Shown: in pieces, positions 20,559 to 31,373 of the stretch
Layout: each line of letters starts with the position of its first letter
How positions within the stretch are numbered: the stretch's first letter is position 1
Program-made: the position numbers and the translations under genes
Notes under the pieces: generated by a model
Told to the model about the DNA's origin: nothing
The model's database searches: none
The model's input: the letters and a program-made list of their open reading frames with translations, nothing else
Assembly: GCA_029465975.1 (NCBI GenBank)
Contig: CM055743.1
Span: 12,394,145 to 12,458,144 of the forward strand
Direction: 5' to 3'
Origin: Dallia pectoralis
Lineage: Eukaryota; Chordata; Actinopteri; Esociformes; Umbridae
DNA length: 64,000 nucleotides

Positions 20559-21374
20559 TTCACTGGTGAGCCAAATCATTCTGATCATAATGCCTTGGAG
20601 CCATTTGTAAGTTGCGTGGTTGAGCAGCCCTGGATCAGACTTGTTGGTCCAGCACATCCTACAGATGCTTAATCAGATTGAGATCTGGGGAATTTGTAGG
20701 CCAGGGATATAACTTGAACTCTTCATCATGTTCCTCAAACCCTTCATTAACAATGTGTGCAGTGTGGCTGAGCACATTATCCTACTGAAAGTGGCCATGA
20801 AGAGGGGTACCTGGTGTGTCCTGATAAGTGGTACGTGTCATATTGACCCATATTTTCCATCACACTCCCTCCAGTGGCTTGTTGTCTTCTCAGTTGCATT
20901 CGGTTGACATCACTTCCCCAGATAAGTTTAGCGCACGTACACAGCGCTTTAGGCGATGGACAGGGGTCCTCATGGGAAATAGGCTGCGACTACATACGCA
21001 GCACGGCACTGTGTGAAGGGGGACATTCCTCCTGTAACCATCGTTACCGTTTTCTCTGACTTGTGCCACAGTAGACCTTCTGCTGGTTCGTTTCCCTTGC
21101 TCATTAATGAGCCTTGGGCGCCCAAAACTCACCAGGGCCTCTGCTCGGAGCACCCCTGAAGTACTCCGTTGTTCATGTTAATATCACTAGAAACCTAAGG
21201 TAATCATGAGTGTACGCTGGTACCCCCTGTGGAGAGGCCACTGGACCCACTAGACTACGAGAACTGCTTGTTCGCTTACCATCGAATCTACCCGGGTCTC
21301 AACATGTTTTGTTATGAGATCTAAATGATTCGGTTCACCTATAAGTGGTCATAATACTTTGGCTCATCAGTGTA
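20559..21374 (-). mobile_element. Tc1-like element with both ends, internally deleted (GATGAGCCAAAACAT family)
   Basis: Inverted ends are CACTGGTGAGCCAAATCATT at 20561 and AATACTTTGGCTCATCAGTG ending at 21372, about 810 bp apart, with TA-rich flanks. On the minus strand the DNA-binding part survives (20890-21153, including RTSRRSTVAQVRENGNDGYR and the HTV...TPVHRLKR linker). So do the late catalytic blocks, whose antisense TTGAGATCTGGGGAATTTG at 20677 encodes NSPDLN. Frameshifts and a central deletion abolish function. Full-length relatives would be roughly 1.2-1.6 kb (family knowledge). Confidence 0.88.
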
Positions 21375-22731
21375 TATTTTCCCTACCCAAATGCAAAATT
21401 CAAAGCAATTCAAAGCAATCCATTCAAAGCAACCCATGATACTAGATTCAACAGCACTGACTTGTATTAAAACCCATGTGTAGATTTTTCTTTTCAGCAA
21501 GGCTATTGACATCCAGATAATGTAAAATCAAGAGTGTCAGCTGGCCAAACATGAAGCAGTCAGTCAGGCAGGCAGGCAGGCAGTCAGCCCCAGTTGGCCA
21601 AGAGAGATACTGACAGCAGAGCTCCACCAAAGCATGAAATAGCCACTTGTGTTTTACTATGAACGACTTCATCCCATGTGATGTTGGGTGTCAGCATTTC
21701 CTACCTCTCCAATGTCAGGGATGGGCTACTCCAACAGAAGGCTACAAAGTCCTGAAGGTTTAATCAATACTGTTCAACCTGCTACTACTGGGCCACCGAC
21801 CCCCTTCACCGCTCGAGACGAGCTCCAATACGAAGGACGAGCGGTTGTAACGGGCCCAGATCCACGGTTGCAATTCAATTCATCTGAAACAATGACTCCC
21901 CAGGGCCGAAATTCAGCCCTTCCATCTTCTAGTGGCCATTTTGTTTTTCCACTTCGAGAGCATCCCCGTTTTATTCCTGTTCACGGGGGGATGGAAGCAG
22001 TCGTGTTGGTGACAATGCTAACGCTACACTGGTAGTGATATATGAGTTATAGAGATCACTCCAGCACTCTGGCTATAGGTTCAGTTGGTTACTGGTAACA
22101 CACATATACTGTATACTGAGCATGGCCCAAGCTATAGGTCAAATGTCTTAATATCAACAGTGGACGGCCATTTTACATTAACAGCTACTGCAAATAGTTA
22201 CATTTATCATAAAACAGCGAGATAAATATAATTTCTCTATCTGATAGACTTGGCAGACATATTTTACTTGTTGTTGTTTTTTTTGCAAGTGTCACATTTC
22301 CTTTCTTGCATACGATTTTATCAATTCATCTCGTAACTAAAAATAGTCTCAAGCAGCGAGACGAGGAGCGTGAAGGAGAAGAGTGACAGACGTGTTTTTC
22401 TATTCGTCTTTTCTTCATCAGAAGCACTTGCCGACAACCTCGGCTTGAGAAGCCCCTTTGGTTACCAGGTTCTCTCTCAAGCCTCTCTCAGGTTACGAGG
22501 TATTCCACATCACACAGGTCTTTTAACTAACACATTCAGTTTCGGGTTCCCACATTCTCTCGTCCCGAAAAACACTTGGATGTCAACTCCTTTTAAAAAT
22601 GGACGAGCTCGGAGAACCATAAGGCGAAACAGGGACTGGAGCAAAGCAGAGAACAGACAGACAGGACAACAGAGAAGACATTTTCACTGGGCAAGCCCAA
22701 ACACTGACAGTGCACAGAATTAAACCTGACA
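21375..22731. other. Unique sequence with a short (GGCA)n, no gene seen
   Basis: A (CAGG)n-like run sits at 21567-21588. A 115-codon plus frame (21688-22035) and a 117-codon frame (22370-22723) have ordinary composition but no recognisable motifs or splice context. Confidence 0.4.
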
Positions 22732-23765
22732 GAACAGGAGGTAGAGGGAGAACAGGAGGTAGAGGGAGATCCGGAGGTAGAGGGAGATCCGGAGGTAGAG
22801 GGAGAACAGGAGGTAGAGGGAGAACAGGAGGTGGAGGGAGAACAGGAGGTAGAGGGAGAACCGGAGGTCGAGGGAGATCCGGAGGTAGAGGGAGATCCGG
22901 AGGTAGAGGGAGAACAAGAGGTGGAGGGAGAACAGGAGGTGGAGGGAGAGCAGGAGGTAGAGGGAGAACAGGAGGTAGAGGGAGATCCGGAGGTAGAGGG
23001 AGAACAGGAGGTAGAGGGAGAACAAGAGGTGGAGGGAGAACAGGAGGTAGAGGGAGAACCGGAGGTAGATGGAGAACAGGAGGTAGAGGGAGAACAGGAG
23101 GTAGAGAGAGAACAGGAGGTAGAGAGAGAACCGGAAGTAGAGGGAGAACCGGAGGTAGAGGGAGAACCGGGAGGTATGGGGAGAACAAGAGGTAGAGGGC
23201 GAACCAGAGGTGGAGGGAGAACAGGAGGTAGAGGGAGAACCGGAGGTAGAGAGAGAACAGGAGGTAGGGGAGAACAGGAGGTAGAGAGAGAACAGGAGGT
23301 AGAGAGAGAACAGGAGGTAGAAAGAGAACAGGAGGTAGAGAGAGAACAGGAGGTAGAGAGAGAACAGGAGGTAGAGAGAGAACAGGAGGTAGAGAGAGAA
23401 CAGGAGGTAGAGGGAGAACAGGAGGTAGAGGGAGAACAGGAGGTAGAGGGAGAACAGGAGGTAGAGGGAGAACAGGAGGTGGAGGGAGAACAGGAAATAG
23501 AGAGAGAACAGGAGGTAGAGGGAGAACAGGAGGTAGAGGGAGAACAGGAGGTGGAGGGAGAACAGGAGGTAGAGAGAGAACAGGAGGTAGAGGGAGAACA
23601 GGAGGTAGAGAGAGAACAGGAGGTAGAGGGAGAACAGGAGGTGGGGGAGAACAGGAGGTGGAGGGAGAACAGGAGGTAGAGAGAGAACAGGAGGTAGAGG
23701 GAGAATAGGAGGTAGAGAGAGAACAGGAGGTAGAGGGAGAACAGGAGGTAGAGGGAGAACAGGAG
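22732..23765. repeat. 18-bp minisatellite, about 57 copies (ACAGGAGGTAGAGGGAGA)
   Basis: More than 1 kb of an 18-bp purine-rich unit. Variants (ATCCGGAGG, GAACCGGAGG, GAACAAGAGG, GTAGAGAGAG) are grouped in blocks. Because 18 is divisible by three, frames stay open: one reads RTGGRG (RGG-like), another EVEGEQ, and the complement LFSLYL or LPPVLP. Frame switches at 23170 and 23270 are due to single-base length changes. None is a credible gene. Confidence 0.95.
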
Positions 23766-24344
23766 AGACAGAAAGAGGACCTGCAGGAATGCCAAATGTG
23801 GCAACCTCGCGCTGCTGAGGCGATATAATTGTTGAAGACAAAGAAAGAGAAAGAAAGAGAGGAAGTAGAGGCTGGCTAAAAGAGAAAGGCTAGCGTGCCC
23901 GATATGTCAGTAATGTCCTTATTTGAAGTCTTTCGGAGCGCCACACACCAGATTACAAAGGACGAAAATTAAAGGTGCTACGCTGGAAGAATTTGCATAC
24001 AGTAGATATCTTTTTTTTACATTTTCTTGTTGTTTCCCACTGTCCTTGTGGCATTAGATGGCAGGTTGAGTATTGGTACGTTACTCAGCTCTTGATGCTT
24101 AATCTCAACACTCGGTGGGGGGAGAGTGTCACAACATGTGTGATATGTCACTAGACAGGCCAAAGGATTAAAAGTGGATTTAGGTTCGAGGTTAAGGTCC
24201 AGGTCAGGACTGGATGGTCCTGATTGGAGGAGGTCGGAGGTCTGGTGTCAGTTGCAGGAAGTCTGGTTTGTGGGGCAGGACTGCTTCCTGTTGTTGTCTG
24301 GTGTCCTGGAACTGTTAAGGAGAACACTCCAGAGATGCTGCAGA
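23766..24344. other. Unique sequence, no feature recognised
   Basis: Separates the 18-bp minisatellite from the GA tract. No coding or repeat signal. Confidence 0.4.
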
Positions 24345-24755
<411 letters not shown>

Positions 24756-27061
24756 AGGGCGGAGGTGAGTGATGGATAAACAGAGCAAACCAGAGCCAAA
24801 AGAAAAAAGGAAAAAAGAAAAAAGAAAAGGGGGAGCGAAAATGTAAAGCATGCAAAGACGTGGATGAGAAGAGGAAATTAAGAAGTGCAGATCACACAAG
24901 AAAAAGAAAGGCGACGTGATAACGAGTCGGGCACAGGGAGGAATAAAAATGGATCAGAGGGAGGGAATTAACAAAATGGAGGAGAGGAGATAGCAGAGAC
25001 AGAGGATAAAGGAGAGAGGGAGGAATAAAGAGGAGAGACATAATTAGAAAATGGCAGGAGTAGCAGATCAATATAAAGGAGAAGCACAAAGGGAGCTAGA
25101 GAGCTGTGTGCATGTGCGTCTGTGTGCCTGTGTGTGTGTGCTTTTACAGTCTGTAACACACACACATGCACACAGGGAGAATGACTCAGGCGAAACCGAC
25201 TACTGACATTTAAATGCTCGGCTCCAACATGTGACATGGTAAGGGCTGACACATGCCAAGTCCCAGATGAGTCTGAACCCGTCTCTGTAAGAGTGTCGCG
25301 CTGCAACAAAAAAAAAGCAATCAAAGTGGGCAAGGCACGTTTCTCCGCGGATGCCTCATCGCTGTTAATTTAACCACACACACACACGTGTGCGCGGCAG
25401 AGCTGTACATTTATACTGGAGATGTCGCGTTGTGTTTAAGACTGCAGACAGATTTTACTTCATGGTTACAGAATGTGTCTTTGATGTGACCAGACCACAT
25501 GCACGGCAAATGCGCTCAATCTGAGCACATGGTGTTCGTAATGGCAAAAGTTTCAAAGTGTCTGTATTCACACTTATGAATAGTGTACAAGACCACACCC
25601 AGTTGCCAACCCTCACATAGAGTTGTAGTAACGTCGAATCTAAGACTGGTTCGTGGCATAAGCTACATAAGCGGTCGTTAAAGGCCCCCGACCACCAGGG
25701 GACCCCCAACCGCTAGAGCGCCACAGACCGCTGAAAGAAAGGGGACCCCGAATCAAATGTTGCTTAGGGCCCCCATGATGTTAGAGCCGGCACTGGCTGT
25801 ATCATTGTCACTGTGGTGAGTACACATCATAGACTGCAATCAGTGAACCAAAGAGGAAAGACGTCTTGACATCCACCGCTCAACGAAACAGAAAAACAGT
25901 CATTGTTGTCTTATGAATCCATCTCATATACACTGAAGGTTTCTTCACGCAGGCAGATTCGGACATACACACACAAATACTGTCTCGTTGTTTTTTTCTT
26001 TCGATTTATCACACACAAACTTTTGTTTATCTACCCTTGCCGGGACTGGAATAATTGTTCTCCATTTTTCCTATCCCCAAAACATAACCGAACATTAACT
26101 TCAACTTCAATGAATTCTGGTATAGTAAATCCAGACTACCAAACAAAACACACACACACACACAAAGTAGCCACATTATACAGCGATAGTGGAGAATATA
26201 GAACAGGCCTTAAGGTTCGCTTTAGTCATATATATTCTATTTTCCATTTATATCAACGTCGAGAAGTTCTCTTTTTGGTGTCAAGGAGGGTACAGGACTA
26301 AACAGAAGGAATACATTCTGCACACACAAATGCCTCCACTGAAAGATTACCCTGTTTCCGTTGTAAAAAAAAAACTTTTGTGTTATTATTAATATTATAT
26401 ATGGTATTAGTTATTTGTATTACTATTAGTAAGGAATCTACAAGCTATATGTGATTCTCAAATAATGCCTTCTTGATGAGGCGTCGATCTCAATGTAACT
26501 TCTTGTGTCAAATAAAAAATAGAAGTCTAAAAAAATACAAAAACCTGTCAACTATCTACTAAACCCAATTAAACGTGACAGGGGTTGAATATGACTGAGG
26601 TGTTTGAGTGTGTAGCTGCGTCTGTAGTGTTGTTTCTTTGCGCGCGCACGTGTGTGTGTATGTGCACAAGCGGCTAAATTTGTTGTTTGGGTTTGGGCAA
26701 ACCAGGTTGAGTTGACGTGCGCTATGAAATGTATGTGTGCCTATTCTGGACACTAGTGAGTGAATGTGTACATGCGTGTGTATGTTTCAGTAAATGTGTG
26801 AGACTGGAGGAATAGGAGCCAATCATATCATGCCAATCATTCGCCAGTTATTGAACGAACCAATTACAAATGCTGTTTACCTTCTAAACCAAGGCTGCAC
26901 TCTTTATTGTGTTGCGTTTCACACTGTAATTTATACAATACAGTGAAAACCCTGAAGACACAGTCTATTCTTTATTGGTTTCTGTCTATTTGTCTCTGTC
27001 CTCACACACTCTTGCTCTTCATTCACTAGATTATACTAACGTTGTTTTACGTTCAGACACA
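24756..27061. other. Unique sequence with short CA/GT runs
   Basis: No gene recognised. The 25655-25800 part (AAGGCCCCCGACC...TTAGGGCCCCC...GAGCCGGCACTGG) resembles a degenerate GGGCCCCC-type fish repeat but is too short to classify. Small CA runs occur at 25375-25388 and 26147-26164. Confidence 0.35.
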
Positions 27062-28440
27062 TACAATGGTCCTTTCATTTTCTGTACATTTTGTTGTGTT
27101 ATAGACTCCTTTAATATTGACTATATGTATTTGTTTCACTCTCAATCTTTACACAATACCCAATGATGACATGTACATACACATTCAACCAATTTTTTAC
27201 AGCTTTGTAGAAATGCATTTGGCAGTGATCACAGCTTTGAATCTTCTTGAATGCCTTTGCACACCTAGATTTAGGCAGTTTTCCCACTTCATCCTTGTCT
27301 ATCCTCTCAAGCTCTGTCAGATGGCGAGCGTCAAAGAAATACAACCTTACTGCAGCTGAAAAGCATCCCCATAGCATGATGCTCCCACCACCATGCTTCA
27401 CTGTAAGGATGGTATTATTCAGGTGAGAAGCATCCCCATAGCATGATGCTCCCACCACCATGATTCACTGTAAGGATGGTATTATTCAGGTGAGAAGCAT
27501 CCCCATAGCATGATGCTCCCACCACCATGATTCACTGTAAGGATGGTATTATTCAGGTGAGAAGCATCCCCATAGCATGATGCTCCCACCACCATGATTC
27601 ACTGTAAGGATAGTATTATTCAGGTGAGAAGCATCCCCATAGCATGATGCTCCCACCCCCATGCTTCACTGTAAGGATGGTATTATTCAGGTGAGAAGCA
27701 TTTCCATAGCATGATGCTCCCACCACCATGATTCACTGTAAGGATAGTATTATTCAGGTGAGAAGCATCCCCATAGCATGATGCTCCCACCACCATGCTT
27801 CACTGTAAGGATGGTATTATTCAGGTGAGAAGCATCCCCATGTCATGATGCTCCCACCACCATGCTTCACTGTAAGGATGGTATTATTCAGGTGAGAAGC
27901 ATTCCCATGTCATGATGCTCCCACCACCATGCTTCACTGAAAGGATGGTATTATTCAGATGAGAAGCATCCCCATATAATGATGCTCCCACCACCATGAT
28001 TCACTGTAAGGATGGTATTATTCAGGTGATGAGTGGTAACATGTTTTTGCTAGATGAGGTTCCTGGAATCCAGGCAGAATAAACGGCATGTGTTGTCTTT
28101 TTACCAGATATTGTCCTCGAAAAAAAGGTATATACAGAGTTCCTTGGACTTCAAGGCTTTGCTCTGACATGCACTGTGAAGCGTGAGGCTATAAACAGGT
28201 GTTTTTCAAAATCATACCCAATGAACTGAATTTCCGACAGGTGGGCAAATTGAAATTATAGAGATATCTCAAGGATGACAGGACAGTCATATGACAGAGT
28301 ATGTATCTGTATGTATATATATCTGTATGTTCAATTTGGAGTATAATGACAAACGGTCTGCCTTTCTATGTACATTTTAGTAAATTCTACAGAAATACAG
28401 GATTTCACCTCATTATTATGGAATATTATATGAACCTTGA
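27062..28440 (-). mobile_element. Tc1-like relic (antisense) carrying an internal tandem amplification
   Basis: Read on the plus strand, the antisense order of a salmonid-type Tc1 element is clear: TACATTTTGTTGTGTTATAG, TACACAATACCCAATGATGAC, GTGATCACAGCTTTGAATC, TCTTCTTGAATGCC, and CCTCTCAAGCTCTGTCAG, then a jump (deletion) to AAGCATCCCCATAGCATGAT. After the tandem block follow GGTTCC...TGGAATCCAGGC, TTTGCTCTGACATGCACTG, AACAGGTG...CAAAATCATACCCAATGAA and ATCTCAAGGATGAC. A minus frame (27111-27461) still reads [17 protein letters not shown] and then [11 protein letters not shown]. The gene has a large internal deletion and is otherwise non-coding. Confidence 0.85.
27358..28030 (-). repeat. 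67-bp tandem repeat, ten copies, derived from Tc1 transposase sequence
   Basis: AAGCATCCCCATAGCATGAT recurs exactly every 67 bp from 27361 to 27964. The unit is antisense to the conserved [17 protein letters not shown] segment, so a piece of transposon coding DNA has become a minisatellite. Copies differ by a few substitutions (ATGATTCAC or ATGCTTCAC, ATAGCATG or ATGTCATG). Flanking non-repeated Tc1 sequence is present on both sides. Confidence 0.95.
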
Positions 28441-28644
28441 AGGCAACTTGTAATCAATTATAATTGTAAAACACGTGTGAGAGGGTTTGGCTTCTCTAGA
28501 AAGACACCATTACATCAGCCTAGCTCAGTATTCCCTTGATTTAGTTTAACATAATGGCACCAATCCTTTTAGACCTGGGTACACACTTTCCATGTATTAA
28601 CAATCCCGTCTTACATTGCCTCATCTAATCAGACCTACAGTATG

Positions 28645-30020
28645 TGATGGTCTGTATCTGCCAACTCTCTCTGTCGCTCTCTACCTCGGTGAAAATCTGC
28701 ACCCACTGTTTCCAATGGCTCCCAGTCTCTTTCTGTCTGTCTGTCTGTCTCTCTCCCATGTGGATTTGTATCCACCGTCTACTCCCTGTATCTGTCTTTC
28801 TCTCCCTCTCTGAAGGATTATATCTCTCTCTCTCACACTCCTCCCACCTATGTGAAGGTCTGTATCCACCATCTCCCTGTATTTGTCTCTCACTCACCAC
28901 CTATGTGAAGGTCTGTATCCACCATCTCCCTGTATTTGTCTCTCACTCACCACCTATGTGAAGGTCTGTATCTACCAACTCCCTGTATCTGTCTCTCACT
29001 CACCACCTATGTGAAGGTCTGTATCTACCAACTCCCTGTATCTGTCTCTCACTCACCACCTATGTGAAGGTCTGTATCTACCAACTTCCTGTATCTGTCT
29101 CTCACTCACCACCTATGTGAAGGTCTGTATCTACCAACTCCCTGTATCTGTCTCTCACTCACCACCTATGTGAAGGTCTGTATCTACCAACTCCCTGTAT
29201 CTGTCTCTCACTCACCACCTATGTGAAGGTCTGTATCTACCAACTTCCTGTATCTGTCTCTCACTCACCACCTATGTGAAGGTCTGTATCTACCAACTTC
29301 CTGTATCTGTCTCTCACTCACCACCTATGTGAAGGTCTGTATCTACCAACTCCCTGTATCTGTCTCTCACTCACCACCTATGTGAAGGTCTGTATCTACC
29401 AACTCCCTGTATCTGTCTCTCACTCACCACCTATGTGAAGGTCTGTATCTACCAACTCCCTGTATCTGTCTCTCACTCACCACCAATGTGAAGGTCTGTA
29501 TCTACCAACTCCCTGTATCTGTCTCTCACTCACCACCTATGTGAAGGTCTGTATCCACCATCTCCCTGTATCTGTCTCTCACTCACCACCTATGTGAAGG
29601 TCTGTATCTACCAACTCCCTGTATCTGTCTCTCACTCACCACCTATGTGAAGGTCTGTATCTTTCTCTTTCCATCTCTTTGAATGTATGCATCTACCAAC
29701 TCTCCGTATCTGTGTCTCTTTATCTTTGTGAAGGTTGGTATCTAACATCTCTCTGTATCTGTCTCTCTCCATCTCTGGGAAGGTCTGTATCTACCATCTC
29801 TCTGTATCTGTCTCTCTATCCACCTCTGTACAGGTCTGTATCTTCCATCATCTTTTCTCTCTGTCCATCTCCCTGAAGATAAGTATTAACCATTTCCCTG
29901 AAGATACATATCTACCATCTCTCTCTGTGTCTTTCTGCCTCTTTCCACTTCGATTGAGGATCTCTATCTGCCATCTGTTTCCCAGTTTGTCTGTCTCTGT
30001 TCGTCTTTCTGCTGGCTCTC
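28645..30020. repeat. 53-bp minisatellite with degenerate flanks
   Basis: CTATGTGAAGGTCTGTATC begins units at 28848, 28901, 28954 and on to 29643, in perfect 53-bp steps (15 full units). Outside this core (28645-28847 and 29660-30020) older, diverged units of similar motif (GAAGGTCTGTATCTACC, CTCTCTGTATCTGTCTC) have irregular length, so a young homogeneous core sits inside an ageing array. Long minus frames are artefacts. Confidence 0.93.
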
Positions 30021-30234
30021 TGGTACACAGATTGATAAAGGGTATGCCTGGAGAGTTGCAGAATGCCTGCTTAACCATCATGCCAGCTTTGAAGGGCCTG
30101 GTCTTGGCTATAATTAAACTAGCTGGTGTGTTCACCCATTTTCTCGGTCTTATGCCTGCTCAGAGGTGCCGTTGTTTTGGTGACAGACCTGTTAGTTTTT
30201 TCCTCAATTAGACGACCTTCAAACTCATATAGGG

Positions 30235-30370
30235 TTGCAAGTTTTAATCTCAAAACTGGATATAGTAAAAAGCATGTATTATTCCCTTGAGCAAAGCACC
30301 TCCATCGTTACTCTCTTAGTGACTCTGGTTATGAGCGTCTGCTGAATGACGAACATTTAAATGTAACTGA
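30235..30370 (+). mobile_element. SINE 3' end relic
   Basis: Ordered blocks CCCTTGAGCAAAGCACCTCC, CTCTTAGTGACTCTGGTTAT and GAGCGTCTGCTGAATGAC, followed by an AT-rich ATTTAAATGTAA tail, match the common 3' tail of fish tRNA-derived SINEs. The tRNA-like head is not recognisable. Confidence 0.65.
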
Positions 30371-30423
30371 ACCTCTTTTTCGAATGAACCCTGAGCAAGC
30401 AAATAATCAGCACATATTTCTAT

Positions 30424-30897
30424 GGCGTGTATTTCTATCATCTGCCTGTGTTTCTATCATCTGCGTGTGTTTCTATCATCTACATGTGTTTCTATCATCA
30501 GTATGTGTTTCTATCATCTGCACGTGTTTCTATCATCTGCATGTGTTTCTATCATCTGCACGTTTTTCTATCATCTGTATGTGTTTCTATCATCAGTACG
30601 TGTTTCTATCATCAGTACGTGTTTCTATCATCTGTATGTGTTTCTATCATCTGTATGTGTTTCTATCATCTACATGTGTTTCTATCATCTTTATGTGTTT
30701 CTATCATCTTTATGTGTTTCTATCATCTTTATGTGTTTCTATCATCTGCACATTTTCTATCATCTGCATGTGTTTCTATCATCTGTATGTGTTTTATCAT
30801 CTGCATGTGTTTCTATCACCTGCATTTGTTTCTATCATCTGCATGTGTTTCTATCATCAGTACGTGTTTCTATCATCTGCATGTGTTACTATCATCT
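30424..30897. repeat. 19-bp minisatellite, first array (about 25 copies)
   Basis: Unit TGTTTCTATCATCTGCATG with variation concentrated in the last five bases (GCATG, GCACG, GTATG, GTACG, ACATG, TTATG). One unit is shortened to ACATTTTCTATC (about 30750). It uses the same unit as the large array at 31374. Confidence 0.95.
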
Positions 30898-31373
30898 GCT
30901 GTCCTGGATTTAGAGTGAAAAGCATCGAACAGAATTTTTTTTAGGATGTTTATTAACATTAAAATATTGTTACAGCCAAATTGAAACTTTTGCAATTCTG
31001 GAGTTCTGTTAGCGCTAAGAGAAGGCCTGAGAAGAGAAAGATCCCCTGGGAGCTTGCCCCTTTATGGAGTTTTGGAGCACCTCCCAGACAGGATAAATGA
31101 CCTATGACCTATGTTCTACTAAAAAAAAAATGCATCAGCCCATTCTATTTTCAAACAATCCCATTGTTTCAATCAGTTGATGTTGATTCTTAACCCAGAG
31201 TGATTGAAAATCTATCACAACATGCCTACTCATCCATTAGTTACATGCCCAAGCCATTTGCTGCTTGAAACACACAGACATGAAATTAACGAACTTATAC
31301 TTAAGAATCTAAAATTACAGGTAATATAGTATATAAGCAAATAATGTAAACAAACTGAAAATCTACAACACTG
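30898..31373. other. Unique island between the two 19-bp arrays
   Basis: 476 bp without the 19-bp motif, AT-rich, with no terminal repeats or target duplication that would make it an inserted element. No open frame. Confidence 0.5.

Noticed and set aside
22593..23841. 403- and 373-codon minus-strand Ser/Leu/Pro frames
   Set aside because: Shadows of the 18-bp minisatellite. They switch frame with unit-length errors.
28616..30135. Several 65-158 codon frames
   Set aside because: Products of the 53-bp minisatellite and its degenerate flanks.
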